Positions 36,989 through 48,285 of a stretch of DNA of 64,000 bases are shown here, in pieces. The DNA lies in NCBI GenBank assembly GCA_947095535.1, contig OX352774.1, positions 237,919,825-237,983,824 of the forward strand. The letters are read 5' to 3'. Each line of letters starts with the position of its first letter. Positions within the stretch are counted from its first letter, which is position 1. The notes beneath the pieces were generated by a model, which saw only the letters and a program-made list of their open reading frames with translations, was not told where the DNA came from and searched no databases. A program made the translations under genes and the position numbers. This DNA comes from Poecilobothrus nobilitatus (taxonomy: Eukaryota; Arthropoda; Insecta; Diptera; Dolichopodidae).

Positions 36989-37393
36989 GGCTATATGAAA
37001 TAGTGTCAAACAAAATAATGTCGACTTCAAGAAATGAAATAAAGTCGGAACATTTTTTGTAATTTTTTGCGACTTTATGTCGATTTTTTTTTTTGCGACA
37101 TTATTTCAAAATGAAGTAAAATCGCAAATTCATAAATGAAATAAAGTCGTAAGAATGTAATAATATCATAAAAATTTAAATATTTAAACGTCAAAATTAC
37201 GCTTTCATCATTCGAAGTCGCAAGAAGGAAATAATGTCAAAAATTTAAAGTCGCAAAATGTCGATGCTTTTTGCGTTGTTATTTTATTTTTGATTATCGA
37301 CTTTATTTCATAATGAAATAATGTGAGAAATTTTACGACATTATTTAATTTTTAATAGCGACATTATTTTGTGCGCCACTATTTTATAGAACC
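36989..37393. mobile_element. MITE, 405 bp, packed with GAAATAA(A/T)GTCG motifs
   Basis: Terminal inverted repeats of 35 bp match at 29 positions: 36989-37023 against the complement of 37359-37393, including a perfect inner 14-bp ACAAAATAATGTCG. The interior holds at least ten copies of GAAATAA(A/T)GTCG or its complement CGAC(A/T)TTATTTC, for example at 37036, 37069, 37095, 37138, 37228, 37298, 37315, 37335 and 37359, several arranged as small hairpins (37298-37325). There is no coding capacity. A precise target duplication was not found. The motif array resembles the repeated transposase-binding sites of DNA transposons. Confidence 0.72.
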
Positions 37394-37774
37394 AAATTAG
37401 TAACTTAAAATTTCTTTAAATAATAATTTTAAATTTGAGTGACCGAGTTGTAAAAATCAATTTCTTCAGATATTTAATGCATGTTTATTAATTTTGTTTA
37501 GTGTATTTAATCTAACATTACATATAGTATAATAAAAAATGATAATTAATATGGGTTGTTTAGAAAAAAAAATCTGGCACCAACATAATATCAGATGTTA
37601 TGGAACATGGTGATGATCTGATGATGATGAAAATTTTGTAGACCCTTCAAGTTTTCATTTTAATATGACCATATCAATAAACAAAATATTTTTCTGCGTC
37701 TAATAAAATATTTTAAATTTTTTAAATCCATTCAATGGTTTATTGATTGAAAAACAGACACCTCCTGTTAAAAC
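37394..37774. other. AT-rich non-coding DNA, no gene seen
   Basis: No supported feature apart from a GATGATGATCTGATGATGAT patch around 37610. Confidence 0.5.
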
Positions 37775-38125
37775 TTCGGCTGGGTCATATAGATTATAAT
37801 AAAAAAAAATATACATTTTTTTTTTATAATATATAGTTAAAAATATAATTAAATAAAAAATAATTAGATTTAATTAATATGATATCGTAAATGTTTAATA
37901 AAATAAAAAATAAATAATAATTCTTGTGCAAGATAATAGATGTCGCACAAATAAAAATATTTGTTTGTGATCGATAGTCCAGAGAGTAATCAATGGCTTA
38001 ATGAAATTAATGATTCCAGAAACTGAAGGTTATCGAAATATGAATAAAAAATGACTTTGTAGGTACCAATTATTGCTCCTTATAGCAATAATAATAGAAA
38101 GGACGAAAAATAAATTAATTTTTTA
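37775..38125 (+). mobile_element. SINE family 2 body and tail (head truncated)
   Basis: Begins with CTTCGGCTGGGTCATATAGA TTATAATAAA and ends with ATGATTCCAGAAACTGAAGG, ATATGAATAAAAAATGACTT and a small hairpin ATTGCT...AGCAAT. The same blocks, diverged, follow the tRNA-like head at 62.2 kb (ATGATTCAAGAAACTGAAGC, CATGAATAATAAATGACTTA, then another short hairpin and GGAAGGAAAA). The head here is reduced to its last few bases. Confidence 0.6.
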
Positions 38126-41100
38126 CTTTTAAACTTAGGTATAGATAGTTAGGTATCTATATAACATTTTTGTTTTTATTTATTTGTATTTATAGATTTT
38201 GAAGTGATAAATAGGATAAAACTCAGTAAGGAAAAAACTTAAGATTACCAAAGAAAGTGTAAATTAAATATACATGAAAATAATATAAAAATAAATAACA
38301 AAACTCTGTCGTTTAATATTTTAAATTTAAAGTGCTGTGTTTTTAAATTATATTGAAATTATATAGACTGATTCATTGATTATTTAAGTTTAACATTTTT
38401 TGTAATCAATTTTTTTTTTTTTATTATAATGATTGTTATATTAAAAATTAAATTCTATTTTCTATTTAGTTTGAATTGATTAAAATCAAAAAACAAAAGC
38501 CCATACAACTATTGACCAAAATGAAAAACCTTGAAAATGTCAAAAGATATAATTATCTTGGTTTTTATAAATATTATGTTCTTATGTTAAAGAGATAACA
38601 ATAAAAAATCATCATCATTATCATATTGTCAACAGACAAAAAAAAAAAAATATAATTAATTAAACTTAATTTCAAAAAAAAAAAAAAATAAAAAAAATAA
38701 AAAACAGAAAAACATTCAATCAAAATGACAGATTGTATTATTTTTGTTGTTTTTTTCAAAATCACCCTGTAGATATCCGTTTGTTTTTTTCTTTTTGTGT
38801 TTGAATTCTTTTATTTTGTTAGTGATTATACATGTTTTAGATATCAAAAGAGAAAGAGAAATGCTTTAAGAGATGGTAATAGAAAGAGAGAGAGCGGAGT
38901 AAAGAATAAAGATTAAATAAAAAGAAGAAAATGAATTATTTTTGTAATTGTTGTTGTTTTTTTGTGTTGTTAAATTTCACATTTTTGGATACAATTACAT
39001 TTTACTTTTAGGCACCAAACATATCAGATGTTAAGGTGAAATAAAAGAAGTATTAGCAAATATATATTATATACATTTTAATTTCAGATAGCAGCATATG
39101 AATAAAAAACATCTATTTAATGTTTTATATATACCATATACGAATATATATGTTATTTGAAAAGAGAGAAAGAGATAGAAATGTAAATATAAATAACATA
39201 ATAATAAAAAAAATAAAACAAAAACGTGAAAATAAATGAGTCGTCCTTTTTATGGCATTTATTTTGTTGTCAAAAATTTTTTTTTGCTTTTTATGTTTTT
39301 GTTTTCGTTTTTCTTTTTGCTGCACAAAACAAAAGAAGACAAATTGAAAACAAATGACTAAAAACTTATTTGTGAGTATTTTTTATTTTTTTATTTTGTT
39401 TTTGTTGAACATATAATTTGGGGTTGAGTTGAGAGTTTTCAATTTTATGTTATGTTTTTCTTTTTGAATTAATAGTAATTCATTTTTAGAAATAGAGAAA
39501 AAAAAGGGTGACGAGACAATCCTAAATAGCAACAAAACCAAAAAAAAAAATAGTTACTAAATAAAAATAATTTTTTTTTTTTTTTTTTATAAATTGTACT
39601 TAAAATTCTTATGCTAAATTTAAATTGTTTTTCAAAAGGTTTTATTATTTTCAAGTTATAATTTTCGATGGTCTCTGTGTTTCATAGATGATACAATTTT
39701 GATATTATTAGTAAATATGAGAATTGGAAAATTTGAAAATTAAAATTTGAATTCAATTATGATTTTAAGTGTTTTATAATAATCAATTAGTAAGTTGACT
39801 ATATTAATTTAATTTTTTGTTGTTCTTTTGTTGGTGGGATACTATCTAGATACTATCTTTACATCTAGATCTTACGACTTGGGTTGGATAATTTTCTATT
39901 AGAACTCTAATATTTATATGACTGGATTTAACAGTTTAATTTCTACAAAAAACAAAAGAAAAACATTTATTAAGGACTAAAAAGTCAAGCATAGTAAAGT
40001 CAAAAAAAAAAAAAAATAAAAAGAAGAAGAATTTCAAGAATGAATTTTAACAAGAGCTTAAAATTAAGTATTAAATATTTAATTAATTTTGCGTATTATG
40101 AACCCCTTTACTTGTTAGGGACGCCATTGACTACGCGGTATTTGAAAATTTATAGTCAATTTTCTTTTAAATTCTACGAACATTAAGAAAATTATACATT
40201 TTTCCATCAAACTTAGGCCTTCAAGTTTCCTCCGGATTATAATCAGGCCCTTTTATTTATTTATTTACACGTTTTCTACTAGGATTGCATTAATAATATC
40301 CAGTAAAGTTTAAATCATTTGTTAATATAATTTTATTTAAATATTTAAAGATTTTTAAGAAGTTTTTAATCAAAAAGAAGAAATCTAGTAATTTATTAGA
40401 AATAAATAAGCAAACTTGTAGAATACTTATTTTGCATTTTTTTTTTGTTTAAATGCTGAATTTGCAGTAGAACCTACTTTGATTCAATATATGTGAAAAT
40501 ATTTGACACATAACTATTAATCTGTAAGCTAATATACTATTAAGCATTATTCCTGGTCACAATGGCTTTAAATATTATATTCTAGATTGAAAAATTAATA
40601 GTGTAAACATTTTTTCTGATAGAATATACTGAGTTATCAAACAACAGTTTCATAAATATTTAAATGTCTTAGATTTTATAAATAGAAAGAACTGAAGGAC
40701 ATCCTAAGTATTAAGTTTTAGTTGATTTATTTATTATTTGTTTTTATTATATTTTAGTGTTAATTTATTCTTATAAAATGATATGCCATAAAATAATACA
40801 AAAATTATACATAAAATTAAATCAAAAATGTAGAAAATATCAAAAATTCTATAAAATTACTTTATGGTTTGGCTTTTATCACCCAACCTACATATGTCAT
40901 CATCTATTTTCAATATATTTATTTAGATACTACCTATAGATACATTTTTTTTTTGTATTTTGATTTAAAAAAGTGTTAGTTTCTAATTTCAATAACATAT
41001 AAATATGTAAATAGTAATGTTGACATCCTTTTATTAAAATACCAAAGAATGATTTATAGTTTTAGTTGAGTTTTTAGGTTGTAAAACATATTAATTTCAT

Positions 41101-42801
41101 TATTTTTGTTTTATTTCAAATAAAAATATTCATTTTTTTTTTGTACACACATTTGAAATTCCAAAAAAAAAAAAAACAAAGAAAAAATAAAATAGAATAT
41201 ATTTCTATGTTATTGTATAGGATATGTGAGAGGAAAAAACAATTTGTTTTTCATTAGAAATTTCAATAACAACATAAAAAAAAAAGAAGTTTTAGGCTAA
41301 CAAAACTTAAAATGTCCTTTAAATTTATTAGTTATTAGAAAAAAAAATTTTAAAATGAATTTTATTCTAAAACAAAAAAAAGAAAAAGAAAAAACAATAA
41401 AAAATTATTTTTAATAATATTTTGAAATTTTTTACTTCAAATAAAGGACATACGCATACCAGTACACTTTTAGTATTGCAATTTTATTATGGGAAAAAAT
41501 TCATCATATGCTTTTTGCAAAAAAAAAAATAATTGGTACTTGTAGAAGTTTTTTGAAATATTTTTATTTGAAAATTAAACATATTTTTTTAGCATAGGAT
41601 CAGTGGCAGAGGTATATCATATATATAAATTCTAAAATTACAAAATTCTTACTTTTTTTGGTTTTCAATTTTCATTTTGTACAATTACAAAATTATGAGT
41701 TGTAAAATGGTTGGACTTTAACCTCACTTTTTTCAGTAATTTTAGAAAATCTCAGAATTCTGAAATTTGAATTATAAAATTCATAGTTTTCTAACAAAGA
41801 ACTTTATAGTTCAGAATTATGTGACTAATGTGAAAGTTGGGATTCCTAATTAATACAAGATCTGAATAAAGTAATTTTAGTCGTTAAATCTTAGGTAAAT
41901 TTAATCCATTTTCAATGAATAAAAATTTACTTGAGGTGAAAAAGTTGAGCATTGAAACTTAATCTTCTCATTTAAAAATTGTAACAACAGATATTGAGAG
42001 TTTAAGAGATCTGTAGCACTTGTGTTATTCTTTTATATCTCCAAAGCAAATTTATTCATGCATTGCGTAGAAGATTTGTTAAGTATTTGTTGTATACATT
42101 AGGCAATAATAGGTAATAATTTAATGTGATTGGAAATAAAAATATCTCTTTATTTAAAAAAAACTAAATAAACATAATTATAAAATTTATTAAATGACCT
42201 TTTGATATTTTCATAAATATTAATTATTTTGTTTAAAAAATAAATGTTTGTTTTTAAAAATTTTTATATTTATTTATAGAGTTTAGAATAATGTATGATA
42301 TTTCATCGAAAATTAATTATTATTGTTTTGTGATTCTTCTGAAAATAAAAAAAACTTTTAAATTATTTCCAAATTGTTTATCATCATATGTTCAAGTTTT
42401 TGTTGACTACTAGATGCTATTAGATTGGATTATTTTAAGGCAGATATTTGTAATAAAAGTTACATATGTAAATCTGAAAAAGATGGAATTAGTTAGATTT
42501 AGTAGTGGTAATCTTAAAATACTAATTATCAAGAAGCCAACATAGTAATCAAAATATTAAGTAAAAAGCAAAAAATCTCCCACGCTCGTTAAATAAAAAA
42601 AATTATTGCAACGCTATTTAATAATGAGAACACGTTTACCATAAAATATTTTCGAATAAGATCCTTTTTGGCAATTTTTTTAACTTATGTAATAAATTTA
42701 ACAAAACATATGAGATTCGAAATTTTTTTATTGGTTTATGAATACAAAATCTGGGTTTTATTAAATTGTTTAATGCGCAATTAGAAGGTAGATGTCCTGA
42801 T
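38126..42801. other. AT-rich non-coding DNA, no gene seen
   Basis: Low-complexity frames only. Small features: an AGAAAGAGAGAGAG stretch near 38880, 18 T near 39571, a two-copy GATACTATCT(A/T) repeat near 39838-39858, and a 12-bp palindrome TCAGAATTCTGA at 41752-41763. The vocabulary of the stretch 41600-41850 echoes that of 12100-12430. Confidence 0.55.
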
Positions 42802-42811
42802 TATTTTAACT

Positions 42812-42956
42812 AGGGGCTTCGAAGGCTTAGTGGGTAAGAGCGTATAAAATACGCTGCAAACTCCGAGGAAGTGTGGGTTCGAATCCCACACACGTCGTAA
42901 GAGTTATTCCCCCTTACGACATTTATAGCCACGCCTGAACAGGAAAGGCTGTCTAA
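42812..42956 (+). mobile_element. tRNA-derived SINE, family 1, 3'-truncated, with target duplication
   Basis: The best-preserved head: GGGGCTTCGAAGGCTTAGTG, an anticodon-arm-like GCGTA-TAAAA-TACGC stem, and a perfect B box GGTTCGAATCC (42876-42886) in a GTGTGGG/CCCACAC T-arm. The body runs to AGGAAAGGCTGTCTAA and stops before the GGCAGAG block and tail. TATTTTAACT flanks it on both sides (42802-42811 and 42957-42966), a 10-bp target duplication. Confidence 0.88.
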
Positions 42957-42966
42957 TATTTTAACT

Positions 42967-45564
42967 GTTTTGATGTTGAAATATTTATATGTATTAAAAA
43001 TAATTGGTAGTCATTTTATAGTTGGCTACAAAATCAGGATTTTAATAATTTGTTGAATACAGGTTTTGCTAAATGGATTATTGCAAAGTGTGTTTTTTAA
43101 ATTTTTTTTTTAACTTTAATAGTTCTTAAAGAGAAGCACAAAAACTTTTCTTGAAATCAAAATTTCAAGGCTATGACTAAATACATTCCGGAGCTATACA
43201 GTAAGCAAAATTTTTTAAAATAAATAAAGAAACGGATGGAGTGAAAATGATAAGCAATTTTTCATTATGAGAAAAATGGTTTCAGTTGGTTACAAATTCA
43301 TGGCTATATATACAATTGTTGGATAATATGCATAAATACCAACATCAATCAGCGGTACTATATGTACAGCGGTACAGCGGTCAGTATGTATTTTATTTTG
43401 ATTTACAATTTTGTAATGATCAAGATAAACTAAATAAATATATTTAATTTTTTATGATTTGTTTTTTTTTCAAGATTTTGTCTCAAAAAGAATTTTTTTT
43501 TTCAAGCCTTTGTTATCGACGTTGATCCAATATATTTAACTTGTGAAGTAGATTTTCAATAATAATTGTTGTAATCTGAAAAACCAAACAAATTCTTTTA
43601 TCATTTTTCAAATTAAATCATTAACATTATTAACCATGTTTAGAAATTCATAAATATATGAAAAAAAAAAAAAAAAAAAATAATTTTAAAAATATTTTAA
43701 ATGTTTTAACAAAAATATTTATTAAAACAAATTATAATATTGACATACATATATAAATGTATTTTCAAATGCAATTAAATATCATTTAATTAGAAAACAA
43801 AAAAAAATTTTAAATACAATTAAGTATATATATATATATGTATATAGAAATAAAAAAATATTATTAATTTAAAAGAATTTAACAATTAAAAATTAAAAAA
43901 AAATTTTTAAAATTCTAAAAATTTTAATTTAATGTTTATAAAGCCAAATAAAGCCATAATTTATATATGTATGTATGTACATTATATTAAAAGGACATAT
44001 GAATTGCTATAAAATTTATAACTATTTGTTATTTAATTGTTAATAATTGAAATATATTTTAGAAAATAACATTTTTATATGAAATTCTTTAAAAACGTTT
44101 TTATACTCAAAAAAAAAAAAAAAAAACAAAATTCCATTTTGATTTGACCTGATTTCTACGAAAAAAACATTTTCCAATTCAATAAAAATGTTTTTTTTTT
44201 TTTTGTTTTTTTTTTTTTATATGCAGCCTAATTGCATGCAATTTGCAATAATTTTCTTTTTTATTCAATTCTATATTATTCGTATAATTATTTAATTTTT
44301 TATTTTTTTGCATTTTGCATTGGTACTAATTATCTAAATATTAAGTATTTTAAGTGATTCTTAAGTATTAAATGAAAATAGCCATACTTTAGTCATTATT
44401 TTCATAATTTTTCTTAAGTTTACGCATATTTAAACAATTTAAAAACAACAAAAAATATATTAGTATACAATTATATGATTTTATATCTAAGTATATATTA
44501 AAAAAAAAAAAAAAGGATATTTACTTTTTTATAAAGACATTTTCTAAACTATACAATTAAATATTTATGATTATTAAATTGTACCTATATATATTTAAAA
44601 TGAAAACGTTCTATTCAAAGATAAAACTCCTATAGCCTCCTTATTTTATTTTTTTTATTTTATTTAAGGAAAATAGTAGTGTTTTTTATTTTTTTCTTGT
44701 ATGGCGACTATGACCAGAAATAATAATTTAAAGAAATGCAGAAAAAGTACCCTAAGTAATGCAACATATATAGCAATATAGAATTAAAAAAATAAAAAAA
44801 AAAGAACCTCTTATTTGTCCTCTGTTTAAAGCAAGTAGAATATAATATAATAATAAGCAGTTAAAGTCATTTATTTTGAGAGAAAACAAAAAAAAAAAAA
44901 AATAAAAAAAAACAAACAAAACAAAATTCTGTTAAGTTCATTTCTTTTCAAGAATAACTATACCATCAAACCCCCAACCACATAAGAATATTAAATAGAA
45001 TTTACAAGAAAAAATATTTTATATATTATAGTACTTTCTTTTTAAATACAAAAGTACTTCAACTTGAAGCTGTTTACCTATTTCATTCATTTTATAAAGA
45101 AGCAAAAAAAAAAAAACAAATTTAAGAAAAAGAAGAGAATATAGTTTTTTTTTTTGATTTTTTTTTTTTTTTTGAAAAGCATTTAAGTGTCTTTTATACC
45201 ACAACAAAGTAATAATACGAATATTTGAACTAAAGAGAAAAGTACTCTTTTATTTTTTGTATTTGAAATTGAAGTTGAACTTTTTGTTTTTATAGTAAGA
45301 GTCGAGTACTCATTGTATGTGTATTCATATTTACAATTAATATACATAAATATTTATATGTTCTGTGTGTATAAGGTTTAATTTATAGCAAAAAAAAAAA
45401 AAAAAGAAGGAAAAATTGGATGTGTAAGCAAGATTTCAGCCGCATAATATTAAATTTCAAATATTAAGAAATGTAAAAATATTTTGTAGACAACGAGGCA
45501 ACAATTCCAAAAAAGAAAAATGGTAGTTTAATATAGTAAACGAGAAAGAATACAGTTGTCTTTG
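42967..45564. other. AT-rich non-coding DNA, no gene seen
   Basis: Long A- and T-runs (18-20 A ending at 43680), a (TA)n patch at 43826-43847, and a local ACAGCGGT tandem pair near 43366-43381. No frame with a recognisable motif. Confidence 0.55.
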
Positions 45565-47180
45565 TCAACTCTTACATACCCGTATGAACCGTTAGTATGT
45601 TCACAACCTGTCACTCTGCTTACAATATTATTTTTTTAATATTTTAGTAATTTAAAATAATTTGGGTTAATTTTATAATTTCTAGAACTATGGGTTGTAC
45701 ATATATTCAAACTATATGTTTATACATTCTTCAAAAGCAGATTTTAACCTAAATATTAAAACCACATAACGATTATCAATCCAAAACTTTTTCAAATATT
45801 CTATAGTACCATTTAATACTAAGCGGTAAATGTATATTAAATTTACTAAGTACAAAAAAGTAAATATAATTTTAAATATTATATTATATTAATGCGTACA
45901 TAGTATATTTATATTGTTATAAGTATATCGCCATACATTGCAATATTTCTTTAAAAATATTTCCATTCATAGAATAATTTCTTATAAGTACAATAAAATA
46001 CATATATGTATATAAATACGGCGCTATATAATATACGTTTATACTCTTATCATTCATTCATCAGTGACATATACGATATGTAAATCAACTTGTTATTATA
46101 TAAGTATGTAAGTATATCAATATCATATAAATAAAAATTCTTCAAGCAACCGCTATGTTGTTTATTTATTTACATTGTTTTGTACTACGCATTATATCCT
46201 CAACAATTTCAAATTATCGAGTAAAACAAAATGCAAAAAATTCGTTAAAGAAATTTGTTAGAAAATATGAAAAAATCAAGTAACACTTTCGTCAATTATT
46301 ACAATTAATATTTGACAATTATTACATACAATTTCAAAGTAACCCTATATTATTAAAAACAGTTGTTAACAGAAATAAGAATATAATGTTGAAGCTTTAA
46401 TTTTTGTGTATTACTTCAAAAAAATTTGAACAGGTGTTTAAAAATAGGAAATTTTCAGTTTTTGTCCACTTACAGCTTCTAAGCGTTGGGTGATACAAAA
46501 AAAATTTCTGAAATGAGTCATACTTATTTTCAAAGATTCAACTTCTGTCAAAATTTCAAGTTTCCAACTTAAACCGTTTAGAAGATAGAAATGTTAAAGG
46601 ATTTTGCAATAAATAATACGGTAAATAAAGGCACCGTATAGCACAAGTATATATTTATTATATACATGTTTGTAAAGCTCATAATAGCAATTGGAATTTT
46701 CAGATTGAAGATATACCTTATAGAGCTTGTGTTATAACAATTTAAATATAGAAATTTTTCGAACTTTGGGGGGCTGTAGCTCTTTAACGGGTGGGGCTAC
46801 GGAAAAATTAATAAAATCATAAAATTAATATTTTTATGATATCTATCAGCAGTTAAAATTTCATGGCTCTATTTCAAAAAAAATGTGGGGATCTAAAAGT
46901 TAGGTGTTCGAGAGCTACCCGAAGTTTTGGTCGAAACTCAACCAAAAATAATAGGGAACTTACAAATTGCTCTCAGAATATTTTGTGTAAATTTCAAGAT
47001 TCTAGTTTTCTTAGTTTTTGAGTTAGCGTGCTGATGGACGGACATGACATTAATCGACTCAGAATTTGATTCTGATCCGATCCATACCTTTGAAGGCATA
47101 TCTAGCTCGCTTATTTCGAGGTGTTACAAACGGAGGAGTAATTTTATTATACCCGATACTTATCGTACTGGTATAAAAAG
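45565..47180 (+). mobile_element. Palindrome-ended repeat, family A, copy 1
   Basis: From 45838 onward it runs parallel to the copy at 48366-49640, blocks in the same order: TTAAATTTAC(T/A)AGTACAAAA, a CATATATGTATA region, AATAAAAATTCTTCAAGCAA, CCCTATATTATTAAAAA, GTTTAGAAGATAGAA, GTGGGGATCTAAAAGTTAGG, GAGTTAGCGTGCTGATGGAC, and the terminal TATCGTACTGGTATAAA. The stretch 45565-45640 adds a CTCTTACATACCCGTATGAA start that resembles the 5' TIR of the family-B element at 59680, so the whole may be one element. The 60-codon frame at 47044-47226 is incidental. Confidence 0.7.
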
Positions 47181-48277
47181 GCAGTATAACGAACGAAATT
47201 TTGTTTTACCAAAATTTTGCCTTTAAAAAAATTGTTTCTAGTGAATATTGTAAAAAATATATTTTTTATTTATTTTTTTATTATTAGAATATCACAATTT
47301 TTTTCTTACTTGCTAATTGCTTGATTGTTAGGCTTATAAATCAGTTTTCACCATAGATATATATGTTAGAATGAGAGTGAAAACGTGCTAAAAAAAATAA
47401 GAATATTATAAGTAATGTAGGAAAGTGAGAATATCTAAAGTAAGTTATATATAATTAGGATTAACTTATATCTGGAAATGATGACACTCATTTTAGTTGT
47501 AATTGTCAGCTTCGAATTTACTTGTATAATGCGATGGTATACGAATCTTACTATACGAGTATACTCGTAGTTACGATGGTATAAGAATCTTACTATACGA
47601 GTATAGTACATCGTAGTTGATATTTAGGCTGGAATTTGTAGTTGGTAATCAAAAATGTTTAATATTTTACCCATAGGTACATGGTATAAGAAAAGTTTAA
47701 TTTGATTCTTAAATTTGAATTTCCATCAACACTTTGCTGCTTTAAAATTTCTCCTTTCTCTGGTGTTATTCTAATTATTTTGACAATTCAGTGAGATTTA
47801 CTAATAGTTTCTATGAAAACGTATGCTATTGATTCAATATGTAGAGCCGTAAATTTATATCAGAAAATATTTTATTTACATTATGAAGATTTTATTACAT
47901 TTATATTTATTTTTATGAAGATTTTTTCGGAAAATAACTGCTTTTCACCTATTAATCACATAATGATTTAAGAGAGACAAGTTTAAAATAAATATATTAA
48001 GTTATCTGATTATTCTATAAACCTTTTTTTTAGCGTATTTAAATGTGGTTAGAGTCTAAAGTAGAAAATGCAGTAAATCTAATTGATTTTGAATTTGGTA
48101 TAAATTTATAGAAAAACAAAAAAAATTTTATTAACATATTACTTAATATAGTTTAACCCTTTGGAAACTAGTTTCTTTAAATGAACATAGATTTCAATTT
48201 AAAAAAGATTATCAATATATGTATATAAAGTTTTAAAATAATAATACTCAAAATTGAACGTAATGAAATTAATATAT
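47181..48277. other. Spacer between the two direct repeats, AT-rich
   Basis: About 1.1 kb without coding motifs; holds the short tandem/palindrome block at 47531-47620. Confidence 0.55.
47531..47620. repeat. 42-bp tandem duplication containing a 16-bp palindrome
   Basis: CGATGGTATACGAATCTTAC TATACGAGTATA starts at 47532 and is repeated from 47574 with one base changed. The first unit contains the perfect palindrome TACGAGTATACTCGTA (47554-47569); the second ends in a TATAGTACATCGTAG that can pair back to the CGATGGTATA start. Confidence 0.8.
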
Positions 48278-48285
48278 GATAGTTC
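48278..48285 (+). repeat. 8-bp target-site duplication, left copy
   Basis: GATAGTTC immediately outside the left TIR, identical to 49802-49809. Confidence 0.88.

Noticed and set aside
38880..38930. Host regulatory GAGA-type element
   Set aside because: Only a short impure AGAAAGAGAGAGAG stretch with no neighbouring promoter or exon; insufficient support.
42812..42886. A genuine tRNA gene
   Set aside because: A and B boxes and a good T-arm are present, but the middle region is too long, the acceptor stem does not pair, and the same sequence recurs with a SINE body and A-tail elsewhere.
47531..47620. CRISPR-like repeat
   Set aside because: Only two units with no spacers, in a eukaryotic context; no array elsewhere in the window.
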